A stretch of 64,000 nucleotides of DNA from Vibrio sp. 14G-20 (GTDB taxonomy: Bacteria; Pseudomonadota; Gammaproteobacteria; Enterobacterales; Vibrionaceae). Positions 1-10,236 of the stretch are shown here, one piece after another (position 1 is the first letter of the stretch; each line of letters begins with the position of its first letter). The stretch lies in NCBI RefSeq assembly GCF_026241515.1, contig NZ_JAPHPW010000010.1, positions 62,001-126,000 of the forward strand, in the 5' to 3' direction. Both the position numbers and the translations under genes were made by a program. The notes beneath the pieces were generated by a model. The model did not search any database and was not told where the DNA came from. It saw nothing but the letters and a program-made list of their open reading frames with translations.

Positions 1-161
1 CCGATGGGCAGTTGGCTCTGATTAATATCACTAACACCTTTCCTGAGGTGATTGAGAAAGCACGCACGATAGAGGATTGGATGATAGGTAGCTTTTCGCC
101 TTCGATGGCACTAGCGAGTTCACTGCACGAAACACAATACACGAGGCTATTTCGTTCGTAG
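1..161 (+). CDS. ureF: Urease accessory protein UreF, C-terminal fragment
   Basis: The reading frame is open from base 3 to a TAG at 159-161 and gives about 52 residues. The last residues, HETQYTRLFRS, match the characteristic C-terminus of UreF. In the family, UreF works with UreD/H and UreG to load nickel into apo-urease, and the conserved C-terminal tail is needed for complex formation. The gene starts outside the window. ureG follows 48 bp downstream on the same strand, the usual ureF-ureG order, so the window opens at the end of a urease operon. Identification rests on the tail and on context. Confidence 0.88.
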   Translation, partial: DGQLALINITNTFPEVIEKARTIEDWMIGSFSPSMALASSLHETQYTRLFRS

Positions 162-209
162 CAGTCAGCGCTAACGAGGTAGTAAGAAAAGAATATAAGG
201 AAGTAGATT

Positions 210-848
210 ATGGAAAGTTATAAGCAACCACTTCGAATTGGTATTGGCGGCCCAGTTGGGTCTGGTAAAACTGCACTGTTGGAAGTGCTGTGTAAGGCGA
301 TTCGCGACAAGCTCAACATTGCCGTAGTAACCAACGACATCTATACCCAAGAAGATGCAAAGATACTGACACGAGCTGAAGCTCTAGAACCTGATCGTAT
401 TATTGGCGTGGAAACAGGCGGTTGTCCGCACACTGCGATCCGTGAAGATGCGTCGATGAACCTCGCGGCAGTCGAAGAGCTGGCTAAGCTACATAAGAAC
501 CTTGATGTGGTATTTGTAGAGAGTGGTGGCGACAACCTCAGTGCGACGTTCAGCCCTGAGTTAGCCGACCTGACTATCTACGTGATTGATGTAGCGGAAG
601 GGGAAAAGATCCCACGTAAAGGTGGTCCGGGCATCACACGCTCTGATCTGTTGGTTATCAACAAGATCGATTTGGCACCGTATGTTGGTGCGTCACTTGA
701 AGTCATGGAGCAAGACACACAACGTATGCGTCCAACCAAGCCTTACGTGTTCACCAACCTCAAAGAGAGCCAAGGGTTAGATTTCATCATCAACTTTATC
801 GTGACCGAAGGGATGCTAACCATGAAGGAACCTTCTACTACTGAGTAG
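210..848 (+). CDS. ureG: Urease accessory GTPase UreG
   Basis: A 212-residue SIMIBI-class GTPase that couples GTP hydrolysis to nickel delivery during urease maturation. Visible motifs are the P-loop GGPVGSGKT (residues 13-21), the nickel-binding Cys-Pro-His at 72-74, a VESGGDNL switch segment, and the NKID base-recognition motif near residue 148. Length is normal for the family. The ATG is preceded by an AAGGA Shine-Dalgarno sequence. It directly follows ureF and is the last gene of the operon, since a hairpin terminator and the oppositely oriented xseA follow. Urease is patchily distributed in vibrios, so the operon may be an accessory trait. Confidence 0.97.
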   Translation: MESYKQPLRIGIGGPVGSGKTALLEVLCKAIRDKLNIAVVTNDIYTQEDAKILTRAEALEPDRIIGVETGGCPHTAIREDASMNLAAVEELAKLHKNLDVVFVESGGDNLSATFSPELADLTIYVIDVAEGEKIPRKGGPGITRSDLLVINKIDLAPYVGASLEVMEQDTQRMRPTKPYVFTNLKESQGLDFIINFIVTEGMLTMKEPSTTE

Positions 849-887
849 GGGGGAATCAGTTAGTTTTTTTAAGCCGTTAGATACTAA

Positions 888-918
888 AAAGCCCTGTCGA
901 TTATCGATAGGGCTTTCT
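888..918. terminator. Bidirectional terminator between ureG and xseA
   Basis: A hairpin with 11 of 12 matched pairs (AGCCCTGTCGAT with ATCGATAGGGCT) is flanked by A-runs on the left and TTT on the right. It sits between two convergent genes and can serve both. Confidence 0.8.
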
Positions 919-943
919 GGTTTCAAACGCGTTCAAGTCGAAC

Positions 944-2290
944 TTAAAGCTCGCTCTTGGTGACTCTAGTAGTCACTTGCGACTCAATCACACCGTCTTC
1001 AACTTGAGTGGTGATCACTTCACCCACCTCGACATCGTTAATCGATGATACCGTCTTGCTCGATGCTGAATGAGTAATGCTGTAGCCACGCTTTAGGGTT
1101 GCCAGCGGACTTACGGTTTCTAACTTCTCTGCGGCCATAGCGAGCTGGTGCCGAGTCGTTAGTAACGTCTTATCCATCGCATCTAATAGCTTTTGCTCTG
1201 AACGTTGCAGATGCAGTTTCTGTTCGCCAAGGCGCTTCACTGGCGAGTTCAATTGAAGCTGGTGTTGTTTACGTTCAACACGCTGTGCATGCTGCTTTAG
1301 GTATTGAGTCATACCTCGACGCAAACGCATGTCTAGGTCATCAAGCTGCTGACTCTGCTTTTGCAGTTGGTAGCTCGGATGTTGTTTCTCTAAGCGGTAT
1401 TTCAACGTTTGAGTGGATTGCGCTTGTTTGATTAACACATGACGAATCGCACTGACTAAGCGAGCACGTTTAGACGCGAAAGCTTGTTCTTTATGACTGT
1501 TATCACGGCTAACTAATTCAGCAGCTGCTGATGGTGTTGGAGCGCGCATATCTGCAACGAAATCGGCGATAGTGACATCAACTTCGTGGCCAACTGCACT
1601 GATAATCGGGATTTGGCTTGCTGCGATTGTGCGAGCTACGATCTCGTTATTGAAGCACCATAGGTCTTCTAATGAACCACCGCCACGACCCACGATCAAC
1701 ACATCACACTCATTGCGCTCATTGGCACGTCCAATCGCTTGTGCAATCTGAATAGCTGCCTCTTCGCCTTGAACCATGGTTGGGTAAACCACAACAGGCA
1801 ATGAAGGATCACGCCTCTTCAAGACATCAAGAATATCAAATAGTGCCGCACCGGTTTTCGATGTGATAACGCCAACACGTTTTGGGTGTTCAGGAAGAGC
1901 TTGCTTACTTGATTGAGCGAACAGTCCTTCTGCGGCGAGGTTCATCTTGAGTTTTTCAAACTCTTGCTGAAGCTTACCGTCACCTTCTGGCTGCATGCTT
2001 TCGATGATCAGTTGATAGTCACCGCGTGGCTCATAAAGAGATAGGCGAGCTTTGACTAAAACTTGATTGCCGTTTTGAGGCTTAAAGGTGACTCGGCGGT
2101 TATTGCCACGAAACATGGCACACTTAACTTGAGCGCGAGAGTCTTTAAGCGTGAGGTACCAGTGACCAGAGACAGGTGCAGAGAAGTTCGAGATTTCACC
2201 AACGAGCCAGACTATTCCCATTTCGTTTTCTAATAGGAGACGAACCTCTGAGTTGAGGCGAGAAACAGTAAAGATGTTTGGATTAGTCAT
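944..2290 (-). CDS. xseA: Exodeoxyribonuclease VII large subunit
   Basis: A 448-residue XseA. With the small subunit XseB it degrades single-stranded DNA from either end to acid-soluble oligonucleotides in repair. The N-terminal OB fold is visible (VSRLNSEVRLLLE, GEISNF, HWYLTLKD), followed by the catalytic domain with GRGGGSLEDLW and AVGHEVDVTIADFVAD, then a long helical C-terminal region rich in Gln and Arg ending in the LKRGYSI motif. Length matches the family. It is transcribed away from guaB, an arrangement also common in enterobacteria. The roughly 240 bp between their starts should hold both promoters. Confidence 0.97.
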   Translation of the reverse strand: MTNPNIFTVSRLNSEVRLLLENEMGIVWLVGEISNFSAPVSGHWYLTLKDSRAQVKCAMFRGNNRRVTFKPQNGNQVLVKARLSLYEPRGDYQLIIESMQPEGDGKLQQEFEKLKMNLAAEGLFAQSSKQALPEHPKRVGVITSKTGAALFDILDVLKRRDPSLPVVVYPTMVQGEEAAIQIAQAIGRANERNECDVLIVGRGGGSLEDLWCFNNEIVARTIAASQIPIISAVGHEVDVTIADFVADMRAPTPSAAAELVSRDNSHKEQAFASKRARLVSAIRHVLIKQAQSTQTLKYRLEKQHPSYQLQKQSQQLDDLDMRLRRGMTQYLKQHAQRVERKQHQLQLNSPVKRLGEQKLHLQRSEQKLLDAMDKTLLTTRHQLAMAAEKLETVSPLATLKRGYSITHSASSKTVSSINDVEVGEVITTQVEDGVIESQVTTRVTKSEL

Positions 2291-2534
2291 AGAAGCACTA
2301 TCTTTCCTTGAAGGAAGGTCTTTCTTGGAATCTCACAGGGCGTGAGTATGGAAGATAGCGGCAATATAATACATAGCAAGGGGGTAAATGCAAATTAAAA
2401 ATACAAAAATGTGTAGCCAAGCGATTTCGCCGTGCGTATAATCCGTCTGCAATATCAAATCCAAATCACTTTATTATGCGAAACGATAAAGTTGGGTTTA
2501 CTCCTTTTAACACCTTTGTTGTGAGATATTGCAA

Positions 2535-3998
2535 ATGCTACGAATCGCAAAAGAAGCTTTAACTTTTGATGACGTTTTACTCGTCCCAGCACACTCAACC
2601 GTTCTTCCGAACACAGCTGATCTTCGCACTCAGTTAACGAAAAACATTTCTTTAAACATCCCAATGATCTCTGCATCGATGGATACTGTTACGGAAGCAC
2701 GCCTAGCAATTGCCCTTGCGCAAGAAGGTGGTATTGGCTTTATTCATAAGAATATGTCAATCGAGCAGCAAGCTGAAATGGTTCGCCAGGTTAAAATTTA
2801 CGAAGCTGGTGTGGTTTCTCACCCAGTAACTGTAAGCCCTGACGCGACAATCGCTGATGTTGTAGCCCTTACTCAAAAACACGGCTTCGCCGGTTTCCCT
2901 GTTGTTACTGAAACAAACGAATTGGTTGGTATCATTACTGGCCGTGACGTTCGCTTTGTTACTGACCTTTCTAAGAAAGTTGATGTAGTAATGACGCCTA
3001 AAGCTCGCCTTGCTTCTGTTAAAGAAGGTGCAACTCGTGAAGAAGTTCAAGAGAAAATGCACGAAGCGCGTGTTGAAAAAGTTCTTGTTGTAAATGATGA
3101 CTTCCAACTGACTGGAATGATCACTGCAAAAGATTTCCACAAAGCAGAACGTAAACCAAACGCTTGTAAAGATGAGCGCGGCAGCCTACGTGTAGGTGCA
3201 GCTGTTGGTGCTGGTGCTGGTAACGAAGAGCGCGTTGCTGCGCTTGTTGAAGCTGGCGTAGACGTTCTACTTATCGACTCTTCACACGGTCACTCTGAAG
3301 GCGTACTTAACCGTATCCGTGATACGCGCGCTGCATACCCTGATCTACAAATTATCGGTGGTAACGTAGCAACTGGCGCTGGTGCTCGTGCTCTTATCGA
3401 AGCTGGTGTTAGTGCGGTTAAAGTAGGTATCGGCCCTGGTTCAATCTGTACGACTCGTATCGTTACTGGCGTTGGTGTTCCTCAAGTAACAGCAATCGCA
3501 GACGCAGCTGAAGTGGCAAACGAATACGGTATTCCAGTAATCGCAGATGGCGGCATCCGCTTCTCTGGCGATATCTGTAAAGCTATCGTTGCTGGCGCAT
3601 CTTGTGTGATGGTTGGTTCAATGTTCGCTGGTACTGAAGAAGCACCGGGTGAAGTTATCCTTTACAACGGTCGTTCTTACAAGTCTTACCGTGGTATGGG
3701 TTCTCTTGGCGCTATGTCTCAAGGTTCTTCTGACCGTTACTTCCAATCTGACAACGCTGCAGACAAGCTTGTTCCAGAAGGTATTGAAGGTCGTATCGCA
3801 TACAAAGGTCGTCTAAAAGAGATCGTTCACCAACAGATGGGCGGTCTACGCTCAAGCATGGGCCTAACAGGTTCTGCAACTGTTGAAGACATGCGTACTA
3901 AAGCTGAGTTTGTTCGTATCTCTGGTGCGGGCATGAAAGAATCTCACGTACACGATGTTCAAATCACGAAAGAAGCACCTAACTACCGTTTAGGTTAA
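2535..3998 (+). CDS. guaB: Inosine-5'-monophosphate dehydrogenase
   Basis: GuaB oxidises IMP to XMP with NAD+, the first committed step to GMP. The product is 487 residues from the ATG at 2535, giving the family N-terminus [16 protein letters not shown]. An in-frame TTG six bases earlier is unlikely to be the start. A (beta/alpha)8 barrel is interrupted by a CBS-domain pair (about residues 92-205, including [10 protein letters not shown] and GMITAKDF). The catalytic Cys loop GSICTTR, the IADGGIR phosphate-binding segment and the [10 protein letters not shown] flap are intact. guaA follows on the same strand, but 378 bp away with a repeat element in between, so the two may be partly uncoupled. 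Confidence 0.98.
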   Translation: MLRIAKEALTFDDVLLVPAHSTVLPNTADLRTQLTKNISLNIPMISASMDTVTEARLAIALAQEGGIGFIHKNMSIEQQAEMVRQVKIYEAGVVSHPVTVSPDATIADVVALTQKHGFAGFPVVTETNELVGIITGRDVRFVTDLSKKVDVVMTPKARLASVKEGATREEVQEKMHEARVEKVLVVNDDFQLTGMITAKDFHKAERKPNACKDERGSLRVGAAVGAGAGNEERVAALVEAGVDVLLIDSSHGHSEGVLNRIRDTRAAYPDLQIIGGNVATGAGARALIEAGVSAVKVGIGPGSICTTRIVTGVGVPQVTAIADAAEVANEYGIPVIADGGIRFSGDICKAIVAGASCVMVGSMFAGTEEAPGEVILYNGRSYKSYRGMGSLGAMSQGSSDRYFQSDNAADKLVPEGIEGRIAYKGRLKEIVHQQMGGLRSSMGLTGSATVEDMRTKAEFVRISGAGMKESHVHDVQITKEAPNYRLG

Positions 3999-4046
3999 TA
4001 ATACGTCCAAACGTTTGAATAATGTGCTGATTTAGTCGGCACATGA

Positions 4047-4226
4047 TTATACCAATCGTAGTAAATAACTGGTCATCCTAGCTTGTTAAAAAACTCGACA
4101 ACTTTGTTAGAATTTTTGATTGTAGAATAACTACTTATCAGAACTCTTTGTCGAATAGAGCAGCCTTGTTCTCAAGCTTTTTTCCAACGCTATTCCTGAA
4201 CACTTACTTACTGTGATTGGTATTAT
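4047..4226. repeat. MITE-like palindromic element between guaB and guaA
   Basis: About 180 bp bounded by inverted repeats: TACCAATCGTAGTAAATAA at the left (from about 4050) and, on the opposite strand at the right end, TACCAATCACAGTAAGTAA. The two arms agree at about 16 of 19 positions. No ORF or transposase is inside. The structure fits a non-autonomous miniature element or large palindromic intergenic repeat. It explains why guaB and guaA are spaced so widely here. Confidence 0.6.
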
Positions 4227-4286
4227 ATCTAAAGCCTGTTTTGTTGAACGTATGATTTTTTCAAAACATTGCCTTACAGATAACCT

Positions 4287-4302
4287 ACGAAAACGTTTGC
4301 TT
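4287..4302 (+). promoter_or_regulatory. Putative PurR operator upstream of guaA
   Basis: ACGAAAACGTTTGCTT closely matches the PurR consensus ACGCAAACGTTTGCGT and lies about 75 bp before the guaA start. It suggests purine repression of guaA, independent of guaB. Assigned by motif only. Confidence 0.55.
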
Positions 4303-4376
4303 TATTTCTTGAAGAGTTAATCAGAGGTGAGTAAACTCGCCTCCGTTTTATCACATAGCCAATAAGACTGCTTACA

Positions 4377-5930
4377 ATGACTAAAAATATTCATGACCAA
4401 CGTATTCTAATTCTGGACTTCGGTTCTCAATACACACAGCTAGTAGCTCGTCGTATTCGTGAGATCGGTGTTTACTGTGAACTTTGGAGCTGGGACGTAG
4501 AAGAAGCGGATATTCGTGAATTCAATCCAGACGGCATCATCCTATCTGGTGGCCCTGAAAGTGTAACGGAAGAGAACTCACCACGTGCACCTCAGTACGT
4601 ATTTGATTCAGGTGTTCCTGTCTTCGGTATCTGCTACGGCATGCAAACGATGGCTGAGCAACTTGGCGGTAAAGTAGCAACGTCTACTGAGCGTGAGTTC
4701 GGCTACGCAGCGGTTCAAGTGACTGGCGAATCTGCACTTTTCGCTGACCTTGAGTCTACTCAAGATGTTTGGATGAGCCACGGTGACAAAGTGGTTGAGA
4801 TCCCTGCTGATTTCACAAAGATCGCTGAAACAGACACTTGCCCATACGCTGCTATGGCAAACGAAGAGAAGAAGTACTACGGCGTACAATTCCACCCAGA
4901 AGTAACACACACTAAGAACGGCCTAAAAATGCTTGAGAACTTCGTTCTTAACGCATGTGGTTGTGAAGGTCTGTGGACTTCAGCTTCAATCATTGAAGAT
5001 GCAGTTGCACGTATTAAAGAGCAAGTAGGTGACGACGAAGTTATCCTTGGTCTTTCTGGTGGTGTTGATTCATCTGTAGTTGCGATGCTTGCTCACCGCG
5101 CTATCGGCGACAAACTAACATGTGTATTTGTAGATAACGGCCTTCTTCGTTTAAACGAAGCAGAGCAGGTTATGGAGATGTTCGGCAACAAATTTGGCCT
5201 AAACATCATCAAAGTAGATGCTGAGCAACGTTTCCTTGACGCACTTGAAGGCGAAGCTGAACCAGAAGCTAAGCGTAAGATCATCGGTCACGTATTCGTA
5301 GATATCTTCGATGAAGAGTCTAAGAAACTGAAGAATGCTAAATGGCTTGCTCAGGGTACTATCTACCCAGACGTAATTGAGTCTGCAGCATCTAAGACAG
5401 GTAAAGCACACGTAATCAAATCTCACCACAACGTTGGTGGTCTTCCTGATGATATGGAAATGGGCCTTGTTGAGCCTCTACGTGAGCTGTTTAAAGATGA
5501 AGTACGTAAGATCGGTCTAGAGCTTGGTCTTCCATACAACATGCTTTACCGCCACCCATTCCCGGGTCCTGGTTTAGGTGTTCGTGTACTTGGCGAAGTG
5601 AAGAAAGAGTACTGTGATTTGCTGCGTCGTGCTGATGCTATCTTCATTGAAGAGCTTCACGCTGCTGACCTTTACCACAAAGTATCTCAAGCATTCACGG
5701 TATTCCTACCAGTACGTTCAGTTGGCGTAATGGGCGATGGCCGTAAGTACGATTGGGTTGTATCTCTACGTGCTGTAGAAACTATCGACTTCATGACTGC
5801 TCACTGGGCACACCTACCATACGACTTCCTAGGTAAGGTTTCTAACCGTATTATCAACGAAGTTAACGGCATTTCACGTGTTGTTTACGATATTTCTGGT
5901 AAGCCACCAGCAACTATCGAGTGGGAATAA
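4377..5930 (+). CDS. guaA: GMP synthase (glutamine-hydrolysing)
   Basis: A 517-residue GuaA that aminates XMP to GMP using glutamine amide nitrogen and ATP. The N-terminal class I glutamine amidotransferase domain has the nucleophile in FGICYGMQ and the His/Glu pair in QFHPEVTHT. The ATP pyrophosphatase domain has the P-loop [11 protein letters not shown]. The C-terminal dimerisation domain ends in the invariant PPATIEWE. Length and order are standard. A putative PurR box lies upstream and a strong terminator follows. Confidence 0.98.
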   Translation: MTKNIHDQRILILDFGSQYTQLVARRIREIGVYCELWSWDVEEADIREFNPDGIILSGGPESVTEENSPRAPQYVFDSGVPVFGICYGMQTMAEQLGGKVATSTEREFGYAAVQVTGESALFADLESTQDVWMSHGDKVVEIPADFTKIAETDTCPYAAMANEEKKYYGVQFHPEVTHTKNGLKMLENFVLNACGCEGLWTSASIIEDAVARIKEQVGDDEVILGLSGGVDSSVVAMLAHRAIGDKLTCVFVDNGLLRLNEAEQVMEMFGNKFGLNIIKVDAEQRFLDALEGEAEPEAKRKIIGHVFVDIFDEESKKLKNAKWLAQGTIYPDVIESAASKTGKAHVIKSHHNVGGLPDDMEMGLVEPLRELFKDEVRKIGLELGLPYNMLYRHPFPGPGLGVRVLGEVKKEYCDLLRRADAIFIEELHAADLYHKVSQAFTVFLPVRSVGVMGDGRKYDWVVSLRAVETIDFMTAHWAHLPYDFLGKVSNRIINEVNGISRVVYDISGKPPATIEWE

Positions 5931-5965
5931 TCTCTTAGAGATTTAACCAGTTTTGATTAAGATCT

Positions 5966-5999
5966 TAAGCCTCGAACTCAGTTCGGGGCTTTTTTTTTG
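5966..5999 (+). terminator. guaA terminator
   Basis: GC-rich hairpin (AGCCTCGAAC with GTTCGGGGCT, three-base loop) followed by nine T residues, 38 bp after the guaA stop. Confidence 0.9.
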
Positions 6000-6245
6000 T
6001 CGATTCATTATATTAATTCATTATATTAATTCATTGTATTAAAGGCTTATGAGCAATACCTCGAAACCAAATGAGTTGGAAACTAGATATCAGCTCAAGA
6101 AACCATGAGACGCTTTGTTGTATTGAGCCATGTATCAAAAAGATCACTCGCACTTTTTATAAATTCACACAGCTACAGCTAGGCCATTTCACATGTGAAG
6201 CATACTCTTTGATGGACTTATTAAGGACAGATAAGAGAATCCATC

Positions 6246-7973
6246 ATGTTAAAAATCAAATATTTGACGACAGTACTGGGCTGCACATTAGCAGCGCAAA
6301 GTCATGCGTCTTTGAACATTCAACCTGATCCGCAAAATCCGAATGGTTACCTTGTTGAAAAGTCGGCTCTACAAGCTGCTGAACAAGCGAAAACATCCGA
6401 TCCTATGTATGCGATCTGGTCACAAGCACTTCAAACTCGCCCGAACACCATCGTTGAAGCGATTGAACCCGGTTCCCCCTCTAACCCTGAAAACGTAAAG
6501 CGTGTAGAGCGCGTGTTCCCTCAATCTGAATGGGACTTTCTCACTCAGATGGCAGCGCCAGAATACACCTACACTCGCTTCTTACGTGCGATTGGTAAAT
6601 TCCCAGCCTTCTGTGGAGAGTACACCGATGGCCGTGACTCCGACGCCATCTGTAAGAAATCCATCATCACGGCCTTTGCTCATTTCTCACAAGAGACGGG
6701 TGGTCACATCGCGATCGATAACACCTCCGATAATCCATTAGCTCTCGAAGAGTGGCAGCAAGCGCTGGTGCATGTTCGTGAAATGGGTTGGTCTGAAGGC
6801 CAAGAAGGTTACACCACAGGTTGTGGTCAGAACGATTGGCAGAATGCCCGTTGGCCATGTGCTGCAGGGCAGGGTTACTTCGGACGTGGTGCCAAACAGC
6901 TTTCTTACCATTTTAACTACGGCGCTTTCTCTGAAGTGATGTTTGATGGTGATGCGACTGTGCTTCTAAATAATCCGGGCTTAGTGGCGGATTCTTGGTT
7001 GAACTTAGCTTCTGCTATTTGGTTCTTCCTTACCCCTCAAGCCCCTAAACCAGCCATGCTGCATGTTATTGACCGTACTTGGACGCCATCTCAGCGCGAA
7101 TTGGATGCGGGTATTGGTTATGGCTTTGGTACCACAATCAACGTGATCAATGGTGGTATTGAATGTGGAGAGCAGAACAAAGATAAAGGCCAACCCGTTA
7201 ACCGTATTCGTTACTGGGAAGGGCTAGCGGCGCACTATGAAATTCCTGTAGAAGCCGATGAAGCCAATACATGTTGGCAGCAAACGCCTTACGGAAGCTT
7301 GAATCTCAACGGCGCAACGGATGTGTTGTACACCAACTGGGATGGTAACTGGAAATACTACGCAGACCGCCCAGAAGGGTATTCATTTGAATGTGAGTTG
7401 GTTGGTTTCCAAACTGCTTACTCCGCGCTGGTGGATGGCGATTACGAGAAGTGTGTGACCAACTTTTATGGGTCACATGCGAGTTGGCCTGAAGTGAAAG
7501 TGGTCGATAAGCTTGATCCGGTAGACCCTGGTACAGATCCGGGTGGTAATGGTTGGAGTGCGACCAAGGTTTACAATGCGGGCGACCAAGTGACTCATAA
7601 TGGCGCAACCTACGAAGCGAAATGGTGGACACAAGGGGATGACCCTGCCAATGGCGGCCCTTGGAAATTGGTTGCTGGAGAGCCTACACCGCCAGTCGTC
7701 ACCGATCCTGCGCCTGTTGATCCTGCTCCGGTTGACCCTGCTCCGGTTGACCCTGCTCCGGTTGACCCAACACCAGTTGAACCACCTGTTATCGAGCCGC
7801 CTGTCGTCGTTGACCCATCGGTATTTATCACATGGCAAGCGGGTGTTAGCCAAGTGAGTAACGGTGATAAAGTGACGCATAACGGCAAGTGTTTCGTGGC
7901 TAAAAACGGCCCAGGTGTATGGGAAAGCCCTGTTCAGTCGAATTGGTTCTGGGATGAAATTAGCTGTAATTGA
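6246..7973 (+). CDS. Secreted GH19 chitinase with two chitin-binding modules
   Basis: A 575-residue exported endochitinase. Residues 1-21 form a signal peptide ending in QSHA. The GH19 catalytic domain runs from about 85 to 410, with the general-acid region FAHFSQETGGH (Glu150) and the family signature GQGYFGRGAKQLSYHFNYG. A CBM5/12-like module follows at about 436-474 (WSATKVYNAGDQVTHNGATY), then a Pro/Val/Asp linker made of PAPVDP-type repeats (about 481-523), then a second chitin-binding module (528-575, FITWQAGV...GDKVTHNGK). The ATG at 6246 gives a proper signal peptide. It is monocistronic, with its own terminator. The role is extracellular degradation of crystalline chitin. Confidence 0.93.
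   Translation: MLKIKYLTTVLGCTLAAQSHASLNIQPDPQNPNGYLVEKSALQAAEQAKTSDPMYAIWSQALQTRPNTIVEAIEPGSPSNPENVKRVERVFPQSEWDFLTQMAAPEYTYTRFLRAIGKFPAFCGEYTDGRDSDAICKKSIITAFAHFSQETGGHIAIDNTSDNPLALEEWQQALVHVREMGWSEGQEGYTTGCGQNDWQNARWPCAAGQGYFGRGAKQLSYHFNYGAFSEVMFDGDATVLLNNPGLVADSWLNLASAIWFFLTPQAPKPAMLHVIDRTWTPSQRELDAGIGYGFGTTINVINGGIECGEQNKDKGQPVNRIRYWEGLAAHYEIPVEADEANTCWQQTPYGSLNLNGATDVLYTNWDGNWKYYADRPEGYSFECELVGFQTAYSALVDGDYEKCVTNFYGSHASWPEVKVVDKLDPVDPGTDPGGNGWSATKVYNAGDQVTHNGATYEAKWWTQGDDPANGGPWKLVAGEPTPPVVTDPAPVDPAPVDPAPVDPAPVDPTPVEPPVIEPPVVVDPSVFITWQAGVSQVSNGDKVTHNGKCFVAKNGPGVWESPVQSNWFWDEISCN
7707..7766 (+). repeat. 15-bp tandem repeat encoding the chitinase linker
   Basis: Four consecutive 15-bp units of the type CCTGCTCCGGTTGAC (the last three identical, the first diverged) encode the Pro-Ala-Pro-Val-Asp linker between the chitin-binding modules. 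Copy number is likely to vary among strains without breaking the frame. Confidence 0.85.
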
Positions 7974-8045
7974 TCGTCTGAATACTGAAAAGCGGTCTAA
8001 CCGACGAGTTCAGTAGTACGACCATAATGATATAAATAATCAAAA

Positions 8046-8075
8046 GCCGAAAGTGCCTACTTTCGGTTTTTTTTT
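8046..8075 (+). terminator. Chitinase gene terminator
   Basis: Perfect 8-bp hairpin (CCGAAAGT with ACTTTCGG) followed by nine T residues. Confidence 0.88.
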
Positions 8076-8248
8076 CGTTTCGAACTTGGTTATCTAAGAA
8101 GTTCGACTTGTCTATTTGGCTATGTTGAAGCGCAACTAAAGACTAATTATCCAGTTAGAGGATAAAGTTCTGTACAAATGGTGGTTGTGAATTTATATTC
8201 AAATTTAATTTATATTTATTCTTTTTATTTTAGGGTTAAGGTGTACCT

Positions 8249-9799
8249 ATGGAACAGACAGATATCACGTCACTCATCCCCATTGTGATTACTTTGGTGT
8301 TGTCGTTGGCGACAAGGAATGTGGTGATAGGCCTTTTTGCTGGTGTGCTGAGTGGTGTGGCAATGCTGACTGGCATGTTTAGCGAACTTAACCCGCTTGA
8401 TACGTTTGGTACCATGGTGAAAGGTTACCTAGTCCCTCAACTTACCGACAGTTACAACGCAGGTGTGATCATGCTGTTGGTGTTCATCGGTGGCTTTGTT
8501 GCTCTAATGGAGAAGTCGGGTGGTGGCGTTGCGTTTGCCAAGCGTGTTACCCAATGGGTAAGCAATAAATGCCAAGCTCAATTGTCAGCATGGTTGGGTG
8601 GAATCGTTATATTTTTCTCAGATTTAGGCACCCCTTTAATTGTTGGTCCTGTTTTTCGTCCTCTTTTCGATAAACTAAAACTTTCAAGGCAGAAGCTAGC
8701 ATTCATCATCGACTCAACCTCGTCGCCTGTCGCTATTCTTATCCCTTTCATTGGGTGGGGCGTTTACATCATGAGTCTGATCCAAAAAGAGTTTACGGCG
8801 CTGAATGTCAATATGTCTGATTGGGATGCGTTCATCGGTGCGATTCCTTTTCAGTTCTACGCATTTCTCGCGATTTTCATCGTCCCTTTAGTGTCCGTTA
8901 AAGGTTTAGACTTTGGGCCAATGGCAAAAGCCGAGCGTGATTGCCAAGCGGGAATTAACTCTGGCGTGAATAACGAATCACTCAATGCGTTCTCGCATAA
9001 AAATGCAAAGGCATCTTTTGTTTGGGCACCGTTGTTAGTGATGCTGGTGGTGTTGTGTGCCATGTTGGTTCCTCAAGGCTTCCCATTCCAAAAGGTCGCG
9101 GGTTCATCGTTCAGAGCTGCTTTATCATCGGCTTACTTCTTTGCGGCGATTACCTTAATCTCGCTAATGGCTTACTACGGTGTAAGAAAGCTTTCAGATG
9201 GTGTTTCTGTGTACTTAAAAGGTATGGGAAACATGATGCCAGTCGCGATCATCTTGGTATTGGCTTGGGCATTAAGCACCGTTGGTAAAGAGTTGGGTGC
9301 AGCGGCTTATATTGCTGAGCAAGCACAGAGCGGCTTTCCATACTGGTTAGTGCCTGCGGTCGCGTTCTTGCTGTCTGCCATTATTTCATTCGCTACGGGC
9401 TCATCGTGGGGAACCTTCGCGATAATGATGCCATTGGTTATCCCAACCGCGATTGCGATAGATGCTCCACTACTCGTCGCAATTGGCGCAGTGTTGTCTG
9501 GTGGTTTGTTTGGTGATCACTGCTCACCGATCTCTGAAACCACGATTCTTTCTTCAACCGGGGCAGGGTGTGATCAGTTTGAACACTTTAAGACACAGCT
9601 TCCTTATGCGTTGATGAACGGTTCGATTGCTCTGATTAGTTTTGTAGTCGCAGGCTTTACGGGAAGTGCATTGGTTGTGTTGGGTGCTCTTGTTGCTCAG
9701 TTGATTGTCGTGACGTTGTTAGCCAAGCGCGATGCGAGTAAAAACGCTTCTTCAGAAGTTCAATCTCAAGTGTCTGAATCTAAAACACAACAAGCGTAA
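8249..9799 (+). CDS. NhaC-family Na+/H+ antiporter-like transporter
   Basis: A 516-residue polytopic membrane protein with about 11-13 hydrophobic segments. It begins with TSLIPIVITLVLSLATRNV, the typical start of NhaC-family proteins, and contains the conserved helix-break motifs FSDLGTPLIVGPVFRPLFD, STSSPVAILIPFIGWG and GGLFGDHCSPISETTILSS. These define the NhaC/YuiF-type antiporter superfamily; substrates include Na+/H+ exchange and, in some members, amino acids or malate/lactate. The upstream 180 bp is AT-rich and should carry its promoter. No operon partner is evident, so the precise substrate cannot be set from context. Confidence 0.85.
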   Translation: MEQTDITSLIPIVITLVLSLATRNVVIGLFAGVLSGVAMLTGMFSELNPLDTFGTMVKGYLVPQLTDSYNAGVIMLLVFIGGFVALMEKSGGGVAFAKRVTQWVSNKCQAQLSAWLGGIVIFFSDLGTPLIVGPVFRPLFDKLKLSRQKLAFIIDSTSSPVAILIPFIGWGVYIMSLIQKEFTALNVNMSDWDAFIGAIPFQFYAFLAIFIVPLVSVKGLDFGPMAKAERDCQAGINSGVNNESLNAFSHKNAKASFVWAPLLVMLVVLCAMLVPQGFPFQKVAGSSFRAALSSAYFFAAITLISLMAYYGVRKLSDGVSVYLKGMGNMMPVAIILVLAWALSTVGKELGAAAYIAEQAQSGFPYWLVPAVAFLLSAIISFATGSSWGTFAIMMPLVIPTAIAIDAPLLVAIGAVLSGGLFGDHCSPISETTILSSTGAGCDQFEHFKTQLPYALMNGSIALISFVVAGFTGSALVVLGALVAQLIVVTLLAKRDASKNASSEVQSQVSESKTQQA

Positions 9800-9818
9800 T
9801 TTAATATGTCCAAGTAGG

Positions 9819-10036
9819 GACGAGATTCCAGATATCTCGCCCCTCAATTCTGGAATGACGATCCAATGAGTCGATACGGGATGCGAGTAAACGAGTAACG
9901 AAAAGCTCGCTCTATTATTACTCGTGTTTGCTATTTAGTTTCTCGCTTACTCAATCTAAACACGCTCTTCGTATCCCGCTTACTCGAATCTAAAGACTTT
10001 TTTCGCATCTCGTATCTCGTTACTCGCATCTTTTTT
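9819..10036. repeat. Palindromic vibrio-type intergenic repeat cluster
   Basis: Non-coding stretch holding a hairpin (GATTCC...GGAATGACG, 9825-9860) and then long inverted arms: GATGCGAGTAAACGAG at 9880-9895 pairs with CTCGTTACTCGCATC at 10016-10030. Shorter variants of CGAGTAA/TTACTCG repeat between them. A hairpin related to the first one recurs at 44424-44476. No ORF is present. The remaining 200 bp up to the next gene is AT-rich leader. Confidence 0.55.
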
Positions 10037-10236
10037 ATAGCGTGATAGGGAATCTGTTTATTGATAGTTTCGGTGAATTAAATAAGCTGCTTATGAAACT
10101 GATTTTCCATAAGATCATTTGTACAATCTTAGTTTGCGATAACTGGATTACCTAGTTGTACGGTTTATAGATTAAAATTTTCTGATAACTTTTATTGTTT
10201 TTTTTTAATCAACCACTTTAATAAGGTAAATTCGCA

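Noticed and set aside
2757..3140. 127-residue frame antisense to guaB
   Set aside because: It lies wholly within a conserved gene, with no motif or independent start signal.
6071..6328. 85-residue plus-strand frame before the chitinase
   Set aside because: It overlaps the signal peptide of the chitinase in another frame and has no recognisable domain.
7473..7888. Long open frames antisense to the chitinase linker
   Set aside because: They are produced by the repetitive Pro/Val/Asp codons of the sense gene and have low-complexity repeats and no ribosome-binding site.
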